Origin: Sphingobacteriales bacterium
Lineage (GTDB): Bacteria; Bacteroidota; Bacteroidia; Chitinophagales; UBA2359
Length of the DNA: 64,000 nucleotides
Assembly: GCA_016700115.1 (NCBI GenBank)
Contig: CP064999.1
Coordinates: 2,046,001 to 2,110,000 of the forward strand
Direction of reading: 5' to 3'
Each line of letters opens with the position of its first letter. The first letter of the stretch is position 1. The translations under genes were made by a program, and so were the position numbers. Below are positions 17,597 through 25,847 of this stretch, piece by piece. The notes under the pieces are model-generated. The model saw only the letters and a program-made list of their open reading frames with translations. It had not been told where the DNA came from and made no database searches.

Positions 17597-19417
17597 ATGA
17601 CACAAAACAGGGCATCCCGAATTCCGCTTCGCGATTTTTTTCGCAATCCCGAAAAAATGGCGTTCAAAATTTCTCCCGATGGCAACTTTATTTCCTTTAT
17701 GGCACCTTTTGAGAGCAGGATGAACATTTTTGTTCAACCGGTAAAAGGAGGCGAAACCAAACGAATCACGTCTGAAACAGATCGCAATATTTCGAGTTAT
17801 TTCTGGGCAAACAATCAGACGCTCATGTATTTTAAAGACAACGGAGGAGATGAAAATTTTCATCTTTTTACGGTGGATACAGACGGCAGAAATAACCGGG
17901 ACGTTACCCCTTTCGGGGACGTTGTCGCAAAATTGGTGGATGAACTGCCCGAAAAAGACGAAGAAGTTTTGATAGCCCTCAATAAGCGAATACCCGAAAT
18001 TTTTGATGTTTACCGGTTAAACACCACCACAGGCGAACTCAGCATGGCGGCCGAAAATCCGGGCAATATAGCTTTATGGCTGACCGACCATAATGGTCAG
18101 ATCAGAGTGGCAGTTGCCTCTGATGGGGTCAACCAACATATCCTTTACCGTGAAACAGAAAATGAGCCTTTCAAAAACATCCTGACCACCAATTTCCGTC
18201 AGTCAATGTCGCCTCAGATGTTTACTCCCGACAACAAGTTTTTGTATGCGGTTTCCAATATCGGCCGCGACAAATCAGCACTCATCATTTTCGACATTGA
18301 CAATGGTAAAGAGGTGGAACAGATCTATGCTCACCCCGATGTTGATGTGGCTTCGGTCATTTATTCCTTTAAACAAAAGAAATTGCTCGGGGCATCGTTT
18401 ATCACCTGGGCAACTGAATATACTTTTTTTGACGAAGAACGGGCGCAATTACAGAAAAAATTGGAACAACGCACACAAGGTCATACCTATGTCATTGATT
18501 TCGATAAAAACGAAGAAAATTTTATCATAGCGGTAACATCTGACCGCAATTATGGCACCTACTACCTTTACAATCTGGCTGCCGACCAACTTACCAAACT
18601 TGCTCAAATCGGCGATTGGTTAAATCAGGACGAACTCTGCGAAATGAAACCAATTACCTATACTTCACGGGACGGGTTAACTATACATGGTTACCTGACA
18701 TTACCCAAAGGAATAGAACCTAAACACCTGCCTGTTGTAGTCAATCCACATGGTGGACCATGGCATCGCGATGTATGGGGATTTAACCCCGAAGTTCAGT
18801 TTCTTGCGAGCAGGGGGTACGCTATTCTTCAAATGAATTTCAGAGGCTCGACCGGATATGGACGCGCATTTTGGGAGGCATCTTTTAAACAATGGGGGAA
18901 AACCATGCAAAACGATATCACCGATGGCGTTCATTGGCTAATCAAACAAGGCATAGCTGACCCGGAACGAATTGCCATTTACGGGGGTAGCTATGGCGGT
19001 TATGCAGTTCTTGCAGGCCTGACCTTTACTCCCGACCTTTACGCTTGTGGAATAGATTTTGTCGGAGTTTCAAACTTGTTTACTTTTCTCAATACAATCC
19101 CTCCTTATTGGAAACCGTTTTTAAATATGATGTACGAAATGGTCGGTCATCCCGAAAAAGACAAAGACCATCTGACCGCCACTTCTCCGGTGTTCCATGT
19201 TCAAAAAATTAAAGCTCCGCTTTTTGTCGCCCAGGGAGCCAAAGACCCGCGGGTTAACATCAACGAGTCGGAGCAAATTGTGAATGCTTTGAGAGATAAG
19301 GGCGTAGAGGTTCAGTATTTAGTTAAAGATAATGAAGGGCATGGATTCCACAATCAGGAAAACAAGTTCGAATTTTACGAAGCAATGGAGAAATTTTTGG
19401 CACTGCATCTGAATTAA
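17597..19417 (+). CDS. S9 family peptidase (acylaminoacyl/dipeptidyl peptidase type)
   Basis: 606 residues, no signal peptide, so probably cytosolic. The N-terminal half is a beta-propeller (KISPDGNFISFMAP and similar blades). The C-terminal alpha/beta hydrolase has the catalytic triad S465 (GGSYGGYAVL), D550 (GAKDPRVN) and H582 (NEGHGFH), and the oxyanion-region motif NPHGGPW. Family S9 prolyl oligopeptidase-like enzymes cleave short peptides. It lies 125 bp after lon on the same strand, so a peptide-recycling partnership with Lon is plausible but not shown. Confidence 0.92.
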   Translation: MTQNRASRIPLRDFFRNPEKMAFKISPDGNFISFMAPFESRMNIFVQPVKGGETKRITSETDRNISSYFWANNQTLMYFKDNGGDENFHLFTVDTDGRNNRDVTPFGDVVAKLVDELPEKDEEVLIALNKRIPEIFDVYRLNTTTGELSMAAENPGNIALWLTDHNGQIRVAVASDGVNQHILYRETENEPFKNILTTNFRQSMSPQMFTPDNKFLYAVSNIGRDKSALIIFDIDNGKEVEQIYAHPDVDVASVIYSFKQKKLLGASFITWATEYTFFDEERAQLQKKLEQRTQGHTYVIDFDKNEENFIIAVTSDRNYGTYYLYNLAADQLTKLAQIGDWLNQDELCEMKPITYTSRDGLTIHGYLTLPKGIEPKHLPVVVNPHGGPWHRDVWGFNPEVQFLASRGYAILQMNFRGSTGYGRAFWEASFKQWGKTMQNDITDGVHWLIKQGIADPERIAIYGGSYGGYAVLAGLTFTPDLYACGIDFVGVSNLFTFLNTIPPYWKPFLNMMYEMVGHPEKDKDHLTATSPVFHVQKIKAPLFVAQGAKDPRVNINESEQIVNALRDKGVEVQYLVKDNEGHGFHNQENKFEFYEAMEKFLALHLN

Positions 19418-19497
19418 CAACAATTGCCATTTTACATTTCAGGTGATAACTTAAAACCTCTTACATCGTATCTTAAGAATCCAGCAGTTCATAAAAT

Positions 19498-19917
19498 TCA
19501 GTTGGCCTTTTTAGCCATCCCCACAATTTCTTTATAGGGGTATTTATTTTGCCAAATCTGACCATATTGGTCAACTGCATAAGTAATGGGAGGGTCTGTA
19601 ACAATAGCCAGCATAAATGAAAACTCTTTTTCACGACCCAATGGAGGGCGGTCTTTAAAACCGGCTAAGGTGATGGTGCCTTCCTTGTCTATTTGTAGAA
19701 TTTCATCATTGGGCATGACATAATAAACCGTAACTTCGTCATACATGTTACATTGGTATGTAAATCCCTCGATGGTTGATCGCAATCTTGAATCTTGTAG
19801 CTTTTGAAGGCGTTCAGCCTGGATAACATCTGAACTGCGATACTGTGCACTGACCATATTGCTGAAAAAAATATTGAAAATTGAGAAAAGCAGTGTTACA
19901 ATAAGTAGATGTTTCAT
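19498..19917 (-). CDS. Small secreted protein of unknown function
   Basis: 139 residues with a clear signal peptide (hydrophobic MKHLLIVTLLFSIFNIFF, cleavage near SAQ). The mature part contains short beta-rich segments (EVTVYYVMPNDEILQIDKEG, AVDQYGQIWQNKYPY) but no family I recognise. It is convergent with the S9 peptidase and divergent from the gene at 20078. It appears to be a genuine gene because start, leader and reading frame are consistent. Confidence 0.6.
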   Translation of the reverse strand: MKHLLIVTLLFSIFNIFFSNMVSAQYRSSDVIQAERLQKLQDSRLRSTIEGFTYQCNMYDEVTVYYVMPNDEILQIDKEGTITLAGFKDRPPLGREKEFSFMLAIVTDPPITYAVDQYGQIWQNKYPYKEIVGMAKKAN

Positions 19918-20077
19918 GGGTTATTTGTTGAATTGATTGCTAATAAAGGTTAAATGTAGGTTGCCTTGTATTATGCAGGGCAATTTTCATTACTTCGAAC
20001 AGTTTTTATGGTTTACAGGTTCTGACTAAATTCAATCCATTGATGAAAACTCAGCCCTTCTGCCGTATTAAAATAAC

Positions 20078-21355
20078 ATGATAATGAAAAGAATATTGTT
20101 TGGTTTTTTGTTTATGCTCTTTGCAGTAAAGCTGCAAGCCTCGTATGTTCTCATTTATATGGATGAGAAACAAAAGAATCATCTAAAAGCTTATGGAGTG
20201 GCCTATTTTGCTTTGCAGAGTAATATAGAAGTAGATTGGTTGCTCAATTATCGCGGTGGGAGTTTTGCCTTCAAATACAATGAAAAGTTAGAAGCTACCT
20301 GCCGTATCCGTGGAGTAAGCTATGATTTGGTACCCGACGTTCAATATACTACTATTTTACAGGAAATTGCCAATCCGGAAGTAAATATGGATGCGGTTAA
20401 ACTTGAAAAAGTGCCTAAAGTGGCGGTTTATACACCAAGTAATAAGCCACACCACCCCGAATTGCCTTGGGATGATGCAGTTACTTTGGTTTTAGATTAT
20501 GCCGAAATCCCTTTTGACAAATTATACGATGAGGATGTGTTGGATGAAAAACTTGCAAAATACGATTGGTTACACCTCCACCACGAAGACTTTACCGGTC
20601 AGTACGGTCGTTTTTACGCCTCTTACAGAAACCAGTCATGGTATATAGAGCAGGTGAAGTATGAAGAATCAAAAGCCAAACAACTCGGATTTAGCAAAGT
20701 ATCACAAATGAAGTTGGCAGTAGCCAAAAAAATAAAACAATATGTTGCAGGGGGCGGCTTTATGTTTGCCATGTGTTCTGCTACCGATTCGTATGATATC
20801 GCATTGTCTGCTGAGGGAGTAGATATCTGTGACCGGATGTTTGACGGAGATGCGCCTGACCCGGGAGCGCAACAAAAACTCGACTATTCAAATACATTTG
20901 CTTTCAAAGATTACAAACTCAGTACAAACCCTTACGAGTATGAATTTTCTGATATTGACGCTACACAAACCCGGAATGTGCCCAAAAACATGGACTATTT
21001 TACCTTGTTTGAATTTTCTGCAAAATGGGATCCGGTACCGACCATGCTCACCCAGAATCACACTCAAACTGTTAAAGGTTTTATGGGGCAAACTACAGCC
21101 TTTTTGAAAAAATATGTAAAATCTGATATCCTTGTGATGGGTGAAAATAAGGCTGCTGCCGAAGTACGGTATATTCACAACGAATTTGGACAAGGATTTT
21201 GGACTTTTTATGGCGGCCACGACCCGGAAGACTACCAACACTTGGTTGGCGAACCGGAAACGGATGTAAGCCTTTACCCTAACTCGCCCGGATATCGCCT
21301 TATTCTAAACAATGTTTTATTCCCGGCTGCTAAAAAGAAAAAAAGAAAAACATAA
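20078..21355 (+). CDS. Secreted protein of a Bacteroidota family often labelled 'asparagine synthetase B'
   Basis: 425 residues with a signal peptide (MIMKRILFGFLFMLFAVKLQA). Conserved blocks include MDEKQKNHLKAYGVAYFAL, LLNYRGGSF, PWDDAVTLVLDYAEIPFDKL, DWLHLHHEDFTGQYG and FYGGHDPEDY. I recall related proteins of this phylum being annotated as asparagine synthetase B, yet no glutaminase N-terminal Cys or ATP-pyrophosphatase motif is present, so that name is probably an error. The central part looks like a GATase-like flavodoxin fold (VAVYTP...GGGFMFAMCSATDS). It is predicted to act in the periplasm or at the cell surface. It is followed by a terminator. Confidence 0.7.
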   Translation: MIMKRILFGFLFMLFAVKLQASYVLIYMDEKQKNHLKAYGVAYFALQSNIEVDWLLNYRGGSFAFKYNEKLEATCRIRGVSYDLVPDVQYTTILQEIANPEVNMDAVKLEKVPKVAVYTPSNKPHHPELPWDDAVTLVLDYAEIPFDKLYDEDVLDEKLAKYDWLHLHHEDFTGQYGRFYASYRNQSWYIEQVKYEESKAKQLGFSKVSQMKLAVAKKIKQYVAGGGFMFAMCSATDSYDIALSAEGVDICDRMFDGDAPDPGAQQKLDYSNTFAFKDYKLSTNPYEYEFSDIDATQTRNVPKNMDYFTLFEFSAKWDPVPTMLTQNHTQTVKGFMGQTTAFLKKYVKSDILVMGENKAAAEVRYIHNEFGQGFWTFYGGHDPEDYQHLVGEPETDVSLYPNSPGYRLILNNVLFPAAKKKKRKT

Positions 21356-21388
21356 ACTTACAGTATAAATGCTAAATGCAGTTGCATT

Positions 21389-21427
21389 AAAATCGGTAGT
21401 TCCATAATAGGGGCTGCCGATTTTTTA
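21389..21427 (+). terminator. Rho-independent terminator
   Basis: Stem AAAATCGG(T)AG paired with CT(G)CCGATTTT and followed by a T run, 33 bp after the stop of the gene at 20078-21355. Confidence 0.75.
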
Positions 21428-21430
21428 TTT

Positions 21431-21466
21431 GTAACAAAATCAGAATTTTTCATCTGATTTTGTTAC
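21431..21466. repeat. Perfect 14-bp inverted repeat
   Basis: GTAACAAAATCAGA at 21431-21444 is exactly complementary to 21453-21466 with an 8-nt loop. It has no following T tract and sits just after the terminator, upstream of the YceI-porin operon, so it could be an operator or a second hairpin. Confidence 0.6.
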
Positions 21467-21601
21467 GCTTCTTTTCAAACAATCAACTTGTTAATCAAAT
21501 TCAAAACCTCCGCCTAATATCTAAGGTTGCAGTCCGGTTTAAGTGTTTTTTTTAAACTTATGATAGCTTTTATCTTTTTTGTAAATGACTTATGTCATTG
21601 G

Positions 21602-21629
21602 TTTGAGTATAAAAACGGGGATAACTTTG
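21602..21629 (+). promoter_or_regulatory. Bacteroidota-type promoter for the YceI gene
   Basis: TTTG at 21602 and TAACTTTG at 21622-21629 fit the TTG/TAnnTTTG consensus of the phylum, with a slightly short spacer of 16 bp. The ATG follows 13 bp after the -7 box, implying a very short leader. Confidence 0.45.
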
Positions 21630-21641
21630 CACAAAAAAGAG

Positions 21642-22208
21642 ATGAAACGAATATTTATATTGGCAGTTTGCTTAGGTTTTACATTTACAGCTATGTCTCA
21701 GGATAATTACAAACTGAAAAGCAGTACCATGAAAATTGAGGGCACTTCCTCTTTGCACGATTGGAGTGCTGAGGCCAACAAAGTAACAGGAACGGTAAAT
21801 TTTAGTGAGAATGATTTGACTACCGCTTTGCAAAATGTATCTATTGAAATTGAGGTAAATGCTATTAAAAGCGAGAAAGGGTCTGCTATGGATAATAATA
21901 TCTACAGTGCGCTAAAAGCAAAATCAAATCCCAAAATCACATTTCAAATGACCAAAGTGAACAGTATAAAAGGACAAATTTCTGATTTTAATGCTTTGGT
22001 AACAGGTAATCTTACAATAGCCGGGACCACAAAGTTGGTAGAATTGAATGTGAAAGGGAGAAAAAGCACCAATGGCAATTTGGTTTTCAATGGTGTCAAA
22101 AAGATTAAAATGACCGATTTTAATGTCAAACCTCCGTCTTTTATGTTTGGTGCCATGAAAACAGGTGATGAGGTTACAATTACATTCTCCACTACATTTT
22201 CAAAATAA
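21642..22208 (+). CDS. YceI family periplasmic protein
   Basis: 188 residues from the ATG at 21642; the longer frame from 21585 adds residues before a complete signal peptide (MKRIFILAVCLGFTFTAMSQ). The mature part has the YceI lipocalin-like pattern: IEGTSSLHDWSAEA, a polar-lipid-binding barrel, KSNPKITFQMTKV, and the typical end TDFNVKPPSFMFGAMKTGDEVTI. YceI proteins bind isoprenoid or amide lipids in the periplasm. It precedes a porin by 39 bp and a second YceI-like gene lies beyond, so the three form a functional cluster. Confidence 0.9.
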   Translation: MKRIFILAVCLGFTFTAMSQDNYKLKSSTMKIEGTSSLHDWSAEANKVTGTVNFSENDLTTALQNVSIEIEVNAIKSEKGSAMDNNIYSALKAKSNPKITFQMTKVNSIKGQISDFNALVTGNLTIAGTTKLVELNVKGRKSTNGNLVFNGVKKIKMTDFNVKPPSFMFGAMKTGDEVTITFSTTFSK

Positions 22209-22247
22209 AATCCAATTTTTTTAATTAAAACTCTAACTAATTGCATT

Positions 22248-23552
22248 ATGAAGAAAATTATGCAAAGTGTTCGGCCTGTGTTTTTTTTAGCGCTTTATTT
22301 TATTTCAGTTGCTTTATTCGGTCAAAACGACATTCAGTATTATCGTCCTTATGACCAGCGCGGAGTTCATGTTTTTGAAACTCCGAAACAACCCCGATCA
22401 GATGAAACAGGATTCAAAGTTCGGGTTGGGGGGCATTTTGCCCAACAATTTCAGGCTTTACAACACGAATCGGATCAGGATACTTTACTGACTGCCTTAA
22501 AACCGGGTTTTAACCTTGCCACCGCAAACCTCAACATAGATGCGCAATTGCAGGATGGTATCTCAGTAAGTTTGGTTACTTATCTTTCTGCACGTCATCA
22601 CCCTGAAGCATGGGTAAAAGGAGGATATCTGCAAATTGACAAAGCTTTGTTTTTAAAAAGCGAATTTGTGGATAAAATAATGGAGAACCTCACCTTTAAA
22701 TTTGGCCATTTTGAAATCAATTACGGGGATGCACATTTTCGCCGGACAGACAACGGCAATGCTATGTGGAACCCATTTGTCGGCAATTACATTTTGGATG
22801 CTTTTACCACAGAAATTGGTGGAGAGGTCATTTACCAATGCGATAAGGGATTATTGGCAGTGTTTTCAATGACCGGTGGCGAAATCAAAGGAGATGTTTC
22901 AGAACCTGTTGTTACTACACAGGATGACAAGGCCAAAAGAAGCCCTTCTATCATCGGAAAATTTGGGTATGATAAACAACTCACTGAAGATTTAAGATTG
23001 CGTGCTACAGCCTCTGCCTATTACACGGCAAGTTCTACCAGCAATACACTTTATGGCGGCGACCGCACAGGATCCAGATATTATCTTGTGCTTGAACCCC
23101 AAACAGCGTCTGCTCAAACCAATTTCACCTCCGGACGATACAATCCCGGATTTAGGGACAAAGTAACTGCCGTTATGGGCAATGTGTTTTTGAAATACAA
23201 AGGCGCAGAATTGTTTGGAACTTATGAAATGGCTAGCGGTCGGGCAAACAACGAAACCGACACCCGGAAAGTCAGCCAATTGGCCGGAGAATTGTTGTAC
23301 CGCTTTGGCAAAAACGAGCAATTTTTTGCGGGTGCCCGTTATTGCAGAGTAAACGCCGAACATCTTGCCTCCGGCAATGTCAGTGATATCAATATTGACC
23401 GTATTCAGGGTTCAGTGGGTGCATTTGTTACCAAAAATATTTTGGCAAAAGTCGAATATGTTACACAGAACTACAACGACTTTCCGGCTGCCGATTTACG
23501 CAGCAATGGTAAATTTAACGGGGTGATGGTTGAAGGTGTAATTGGATTCTAA
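22248..23552 (+). CDS. Outer-membrane porin (beta-barrel)
   Basis: 434 residues with a signal peptide (hydrophobic stretch ending ALFGQ). The mature protein consists of alternating amphipathic strands and ends in a C-terminal Phe (VMVEGVIGF), the signature for outer-membrane barrel insertion. Motifs such as FKFGHFEINYGDAHFRRTDN and FVGNYILDAFTTEIGGE resemble the phosphate-selective porin O/P-like family of Bacteroidota. The gene sits between two YceI-like genes and has its own downstream terminator. Confidence 0.8.
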   Translation: MKKIMQSVRPVFFLALYFISVALFGQNDIQYYRPYDQRGVHVFETPKQPRSDETGFKVRVGGHFAQQFQALQHESDQDTLLTALKPGFNLATANLNIDAQLQDGISVSLVTYLSARHHPEAWVKGGYLQIDKALFLKSEFVDKIMENLTFKFGHFEINYGDAHFRRTDNGNAMWNPFVGNYILDAFTTEIGGEVIYQCDKGLLAVFSMTGGEIKGDVSEPVVTTQDDKAKRSPSIIGKFGYDKQLTEDLRLRATASAYYTASSTSNTLYGGDRTGSRYYLVLEPQTASAQTNFTSGRYNPGFRDKVTAVMGNVFLKYKGAELFGTYEMASGRANNETDTRKVSQLAGELLYRFGKNEQFFAGARYCRVNAEHLASGNVSDINIDRIQGSVGAFVTKNILAKVEYVTQNYNDFPAADLRSNGKFNGVMVEGVIGF

Positions 23553-23620
23553 AATTCTGTTATTTGGCTTTTAAAAAGCAACACTATTTTAACTTGTCAG
23601 GTTGTTAAATATCAGAAAAG

Positions 23621-23660
23621 GCAGGCAAAGGGCAAAAAATTGTCATTGCCTGCTTTTTTT
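23621..23660 (+). terminator. Rho-independent terminator of the porin operon
   Basis: GCAGGCAA at 23621-23628 pairs with TTGCCTGC at 23646-23653 and is followed by seven T. Confidence 0.75.
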
Positions 23661-23735
23661 AAATGTCGGGTTGATTATTTATTAAGCTCAGTTAAACAGA
23701 TAGTACATACAATATTCCGCCTAAGATTTTTAATT

Positions 23736-24386
23736 ATGCGAAAACTTTTAATTGCATTTCTGTTCATTGCTGTTTCCTTTCAGTTAATTCAGGCACAAGT
23801 TGCTCTGAGTTTAGTTTCCGGAGGTAATATCAGCAATGCAAGTAAATTCCTTGTTGACCAAAACAGCGTTCTTTTGCTTAAAGGAACGACTAATGTTAAC
23901 TCATTTACCTGTAAATGCAAGGATAATTACCACCCTCAAAGTTTTTTCCTGAAAAATTCAACTTCCGATCTTCTGGAGTTTACCGAAACCAGACTACAGC
24001 TTGCAATTGCAACTTTGGATTGTGGAAATAAAAAAATGAATACAGATTTGCAAAAAGCACTAAATGCAAGTACTCACCCCAAAATTAAAGTTGAATTGCT
24101 AAAAGTAATAATTGGGGATGAATGTTATGCAAATATTGATTGTGTTTCTGAAAATTTGACCGAGGCTTTGGTTTATGCTCAAATCAGCATCAATGGTAAA
24201 TCAAACAGATATTGGATAGATGTTGAACTGAGAAAGTCCTCAGAAAACAAGTTTTTTGTTCTGGGCCAAAAGCGCCTCAATATGCTGGATTTTGGTGTAA
24301 AGCCACCGGAAGTGTTTTTTGGAGCAGTAAAGGTCAATTCCGGTATTGATATTGTGTTTGATCTGGGGATTAGTCTGACAAATTAA
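23736..24386 (+). CDS. YceI-like periplasmic protein
   Basis: 216 residues from the ATG at 23736, chosen because it begins a clean signal peptide (MRKLLIAFLFIAVSFQLIQAQ); the open frame extends upstream to 23640, overlapping the terminator. The mature part resembles YceI in its layout (LLKGTTNVNSFTCKC, ASTHPKIKVELLKV) and in its end (MLDFGVKPPEVFFGAVKV). It has four or more cysteines (FTCKCKD, DCGNKK, ECYANIDC), unusual for YceI and suggesting disulfides. Its 3' end overlaps the convergent methyltransferase by 4 bp. Confidence 0.75.
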   Translation: MRKLLIAFLFIAVSFQLIQAQVALSLVSGGNISNASKFLVDQNSVLLLKGTTNVNSFTCKCKDNYHPQSFFLKNSTSDLLEFTETRLQLAIATLDCGNKKMNTDLQKALNASTHPKIKVELLKVIIGDECYANIDCVSENLTEALVYAQISINGKSNRYWIDVELRKSSENKFFVLGQKRLNMLDFGVKPPEVFFGAVKVNSGIDIVFDLGISLTN

Positions 24387-25150
24387 TCTTTATGTGCGAT
24401 CCAGATATCCTCTCTGGATATGGCATATCTGTTAATTTCTTCAAGGGGTAGTTCAAACAGAAATTTATTGAGTTCAACCCTGAATCCTGCCGCTTCGAGG
24501 CGGTTTTTTTTATCCATTCCGTAAGTTCTTACGTGGTCGTCTTGTCCAAACAATCTTTCCCGTTCCCGGGGATCGGTAATGGTGAGGTCTTCGATGGTAT
24601 CGGGCAGATTGCTCATAGGAGTTTGCAAAATAGCCCATCCACCGGGTTTTAGAATCCGGTAAAGTTCGCTCATGGCTTTCTTGTCGTCGGGCACATGCTC
24701 CAGCACATGATTGCAAATGACAACATCGTAGGTATTGTCCGGCAAAGGAATATTGGTAATATCCATTTTGACCATTGCTGTCGGCATGTCCAGATCAGCA
24801 CTCAGGTAGTCTAAGTTCGGATTGCTTTTAAACAGTTCCTGCAATTGATGTTCAGGTGCAAAATGCAGTAATTTTGCCTTTCGTTCTAAAATATCGGAGT
24901 GTTGATGAAGGTAGAGCCATAATCCCCTGTGTCTCTCCAGCGATAAACACCACCTGCAAAGTACGTTAGGGCGTTTTATATAACCATAAGAGGCAAAACT
25001 GCTGAATGAATGACCACAACAAGGGCAGGTAACCTTGTTGCCTTTGTATAAAACAGAACTTGCCCGCAAAGCATACATGCCCCAAACCCGGAGGAACTTT
25101 TTAGGCACCACTTTTTCTGCAAATTGCTTAAGATCGTAAGTATTCAACAT
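24383..25150 (-). CDS. Class I SAM-dependent methyltransferase with N-terminal zinc ribbon
   Basis: 255 residues. A zinc-ribbon-like CPCC...CRWC sits at about residues 42-68, followed by a Rossmann methyltransferase core with a degenerate motif I (LLHFAPEHQLQE) and clear DVVICNHVLEHVPDD and ELYRILKPGGWAILQTPM motifs (Methyltransf_11 type). The zinc-ribbon plus methyltransferase layout occurs in glycan or lipid modification clusters. The substrate is unknown. It is probably co-transcribed with DUF4340 and E2 (gaps of 23 and 17 bp). Confidence 0.85.
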   Translation of the reverse strand: MLNTYDLKQFAEKVVPKKFLRVWGMYALRASSVLYKGNKVTCPCCGHSFSSFASYGYIKRPNVLCRWCLSLERHRGLWLYLHQHSDILERKAKLLHFAPEHQLQELFKSNPNLDYLSADLDMPTAMVKMDITNIPLPDNTYDVVICNHVLEHVPDDKKAMSELYRILKPGGWAILQTPMSNLPDTIEDLTITDPRERERLFGQDDHVRTYGMDKKNRLEAAGFRVELNKFLFELPLEEINRYAISREDIWIAHKD

Positions 25151-25173
25151 ACGCTTTGGTGTGCCTTTTCCGG

Positions 25174-25830
25174 CTATTCGGTGCTGATATTTTGTTGTCT
25201 GATAATAGTGTCCGGAGTTAGGATTTGACTGCCTTCTAACGATTTTGGCTGATAGGTTTTCGGATCATTGCTGAAAGAAGCGCTAATCATTCCCGGGATT
25301 GCATATACTTTGTCGTCGTTGTGAGGCCTGACATAAGTAGTCAAAACAGGACGCTGCTGATTTTGGTTAGGATTAAAGTTTCCCTCAGAAATCCCTCCGC
25401 CCTGAGGCTGTCCGATATTGAACTTTCCGATATAAAAATCCAATACTGTTTTGTTGCCTTGTTTTGCTACAACTCTGTGAGCGTTTTCATTCACCTGATA
25501 TTCTTTCCATTTGTCTTTACCGGCAGCAGCTACTCTTTTGACGCTAAGTTGATTAAATATTGCAAGCATTGAACTGACGGTAGCCGGGTTTGCTGCCGTT
25601 GTGCCGATACTGTCGTTGGTCATTTCCCAACCGTTATCCTTACGGTTAAGAGTCAGAGGCTTGCCGGAGTTTTCGTCTGAATAAATGGTAACTGAAGTAA
25701 TTTTCGAAGTGTCAGTTACAAAGAGGTCTTTCTTGAAATTTCCCTTTTTATTGCCTGTAAATTGGGTGTAGAGAAAGATGGCTGTTAAAAAGAATAAGAG
25801 GGCTATCAGTAATTTGTTATTCAGTTTCAT
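25174..25830 (-). CDS. DUF4340 domain membrane-anchored protein
   Basis: 218 residues. One N-terminal membrane segment (LLIALLFFLTAIFLYTQF) is followed by a DUF4340 domain (ITSVTIYSDENSGKPLTLNRKDNGWEM...ANPATVSSMLAIFNQLSVKRV...VLDFYIGK). In Bacteroidota this domain is linked to GldG-like gliding/ABC components, but no gld genes lie here. The last 60 residues are Gln/Asn/Gly-rich. It starts 17 bp after the E2 gene, so it belongs to the same operon. Confidence 0.75.
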   Translation of the reverse strand: MKLNNKLLIALLFFLTAIFLYTQFTGNKKGNFKKDLFVTDTSKITSVTIYSDENSGKPLTLNRKDNGWEMTNDSIGTTAANPATVSSMLAIFNQLSVKRVAAAGKDKWKEYQVNENAHRVVAKQGNKTVLDFYIGKFNIGQPQGGGISEGNFNPNQNQQRPVLTTYVRPHNDDKVYAIPGMISASFSNDPKTYQPKSLEGSQILTPDTIIRQQNISTE

Positions 25831-25847
25831 AGTACCGGTCGCTAAGG

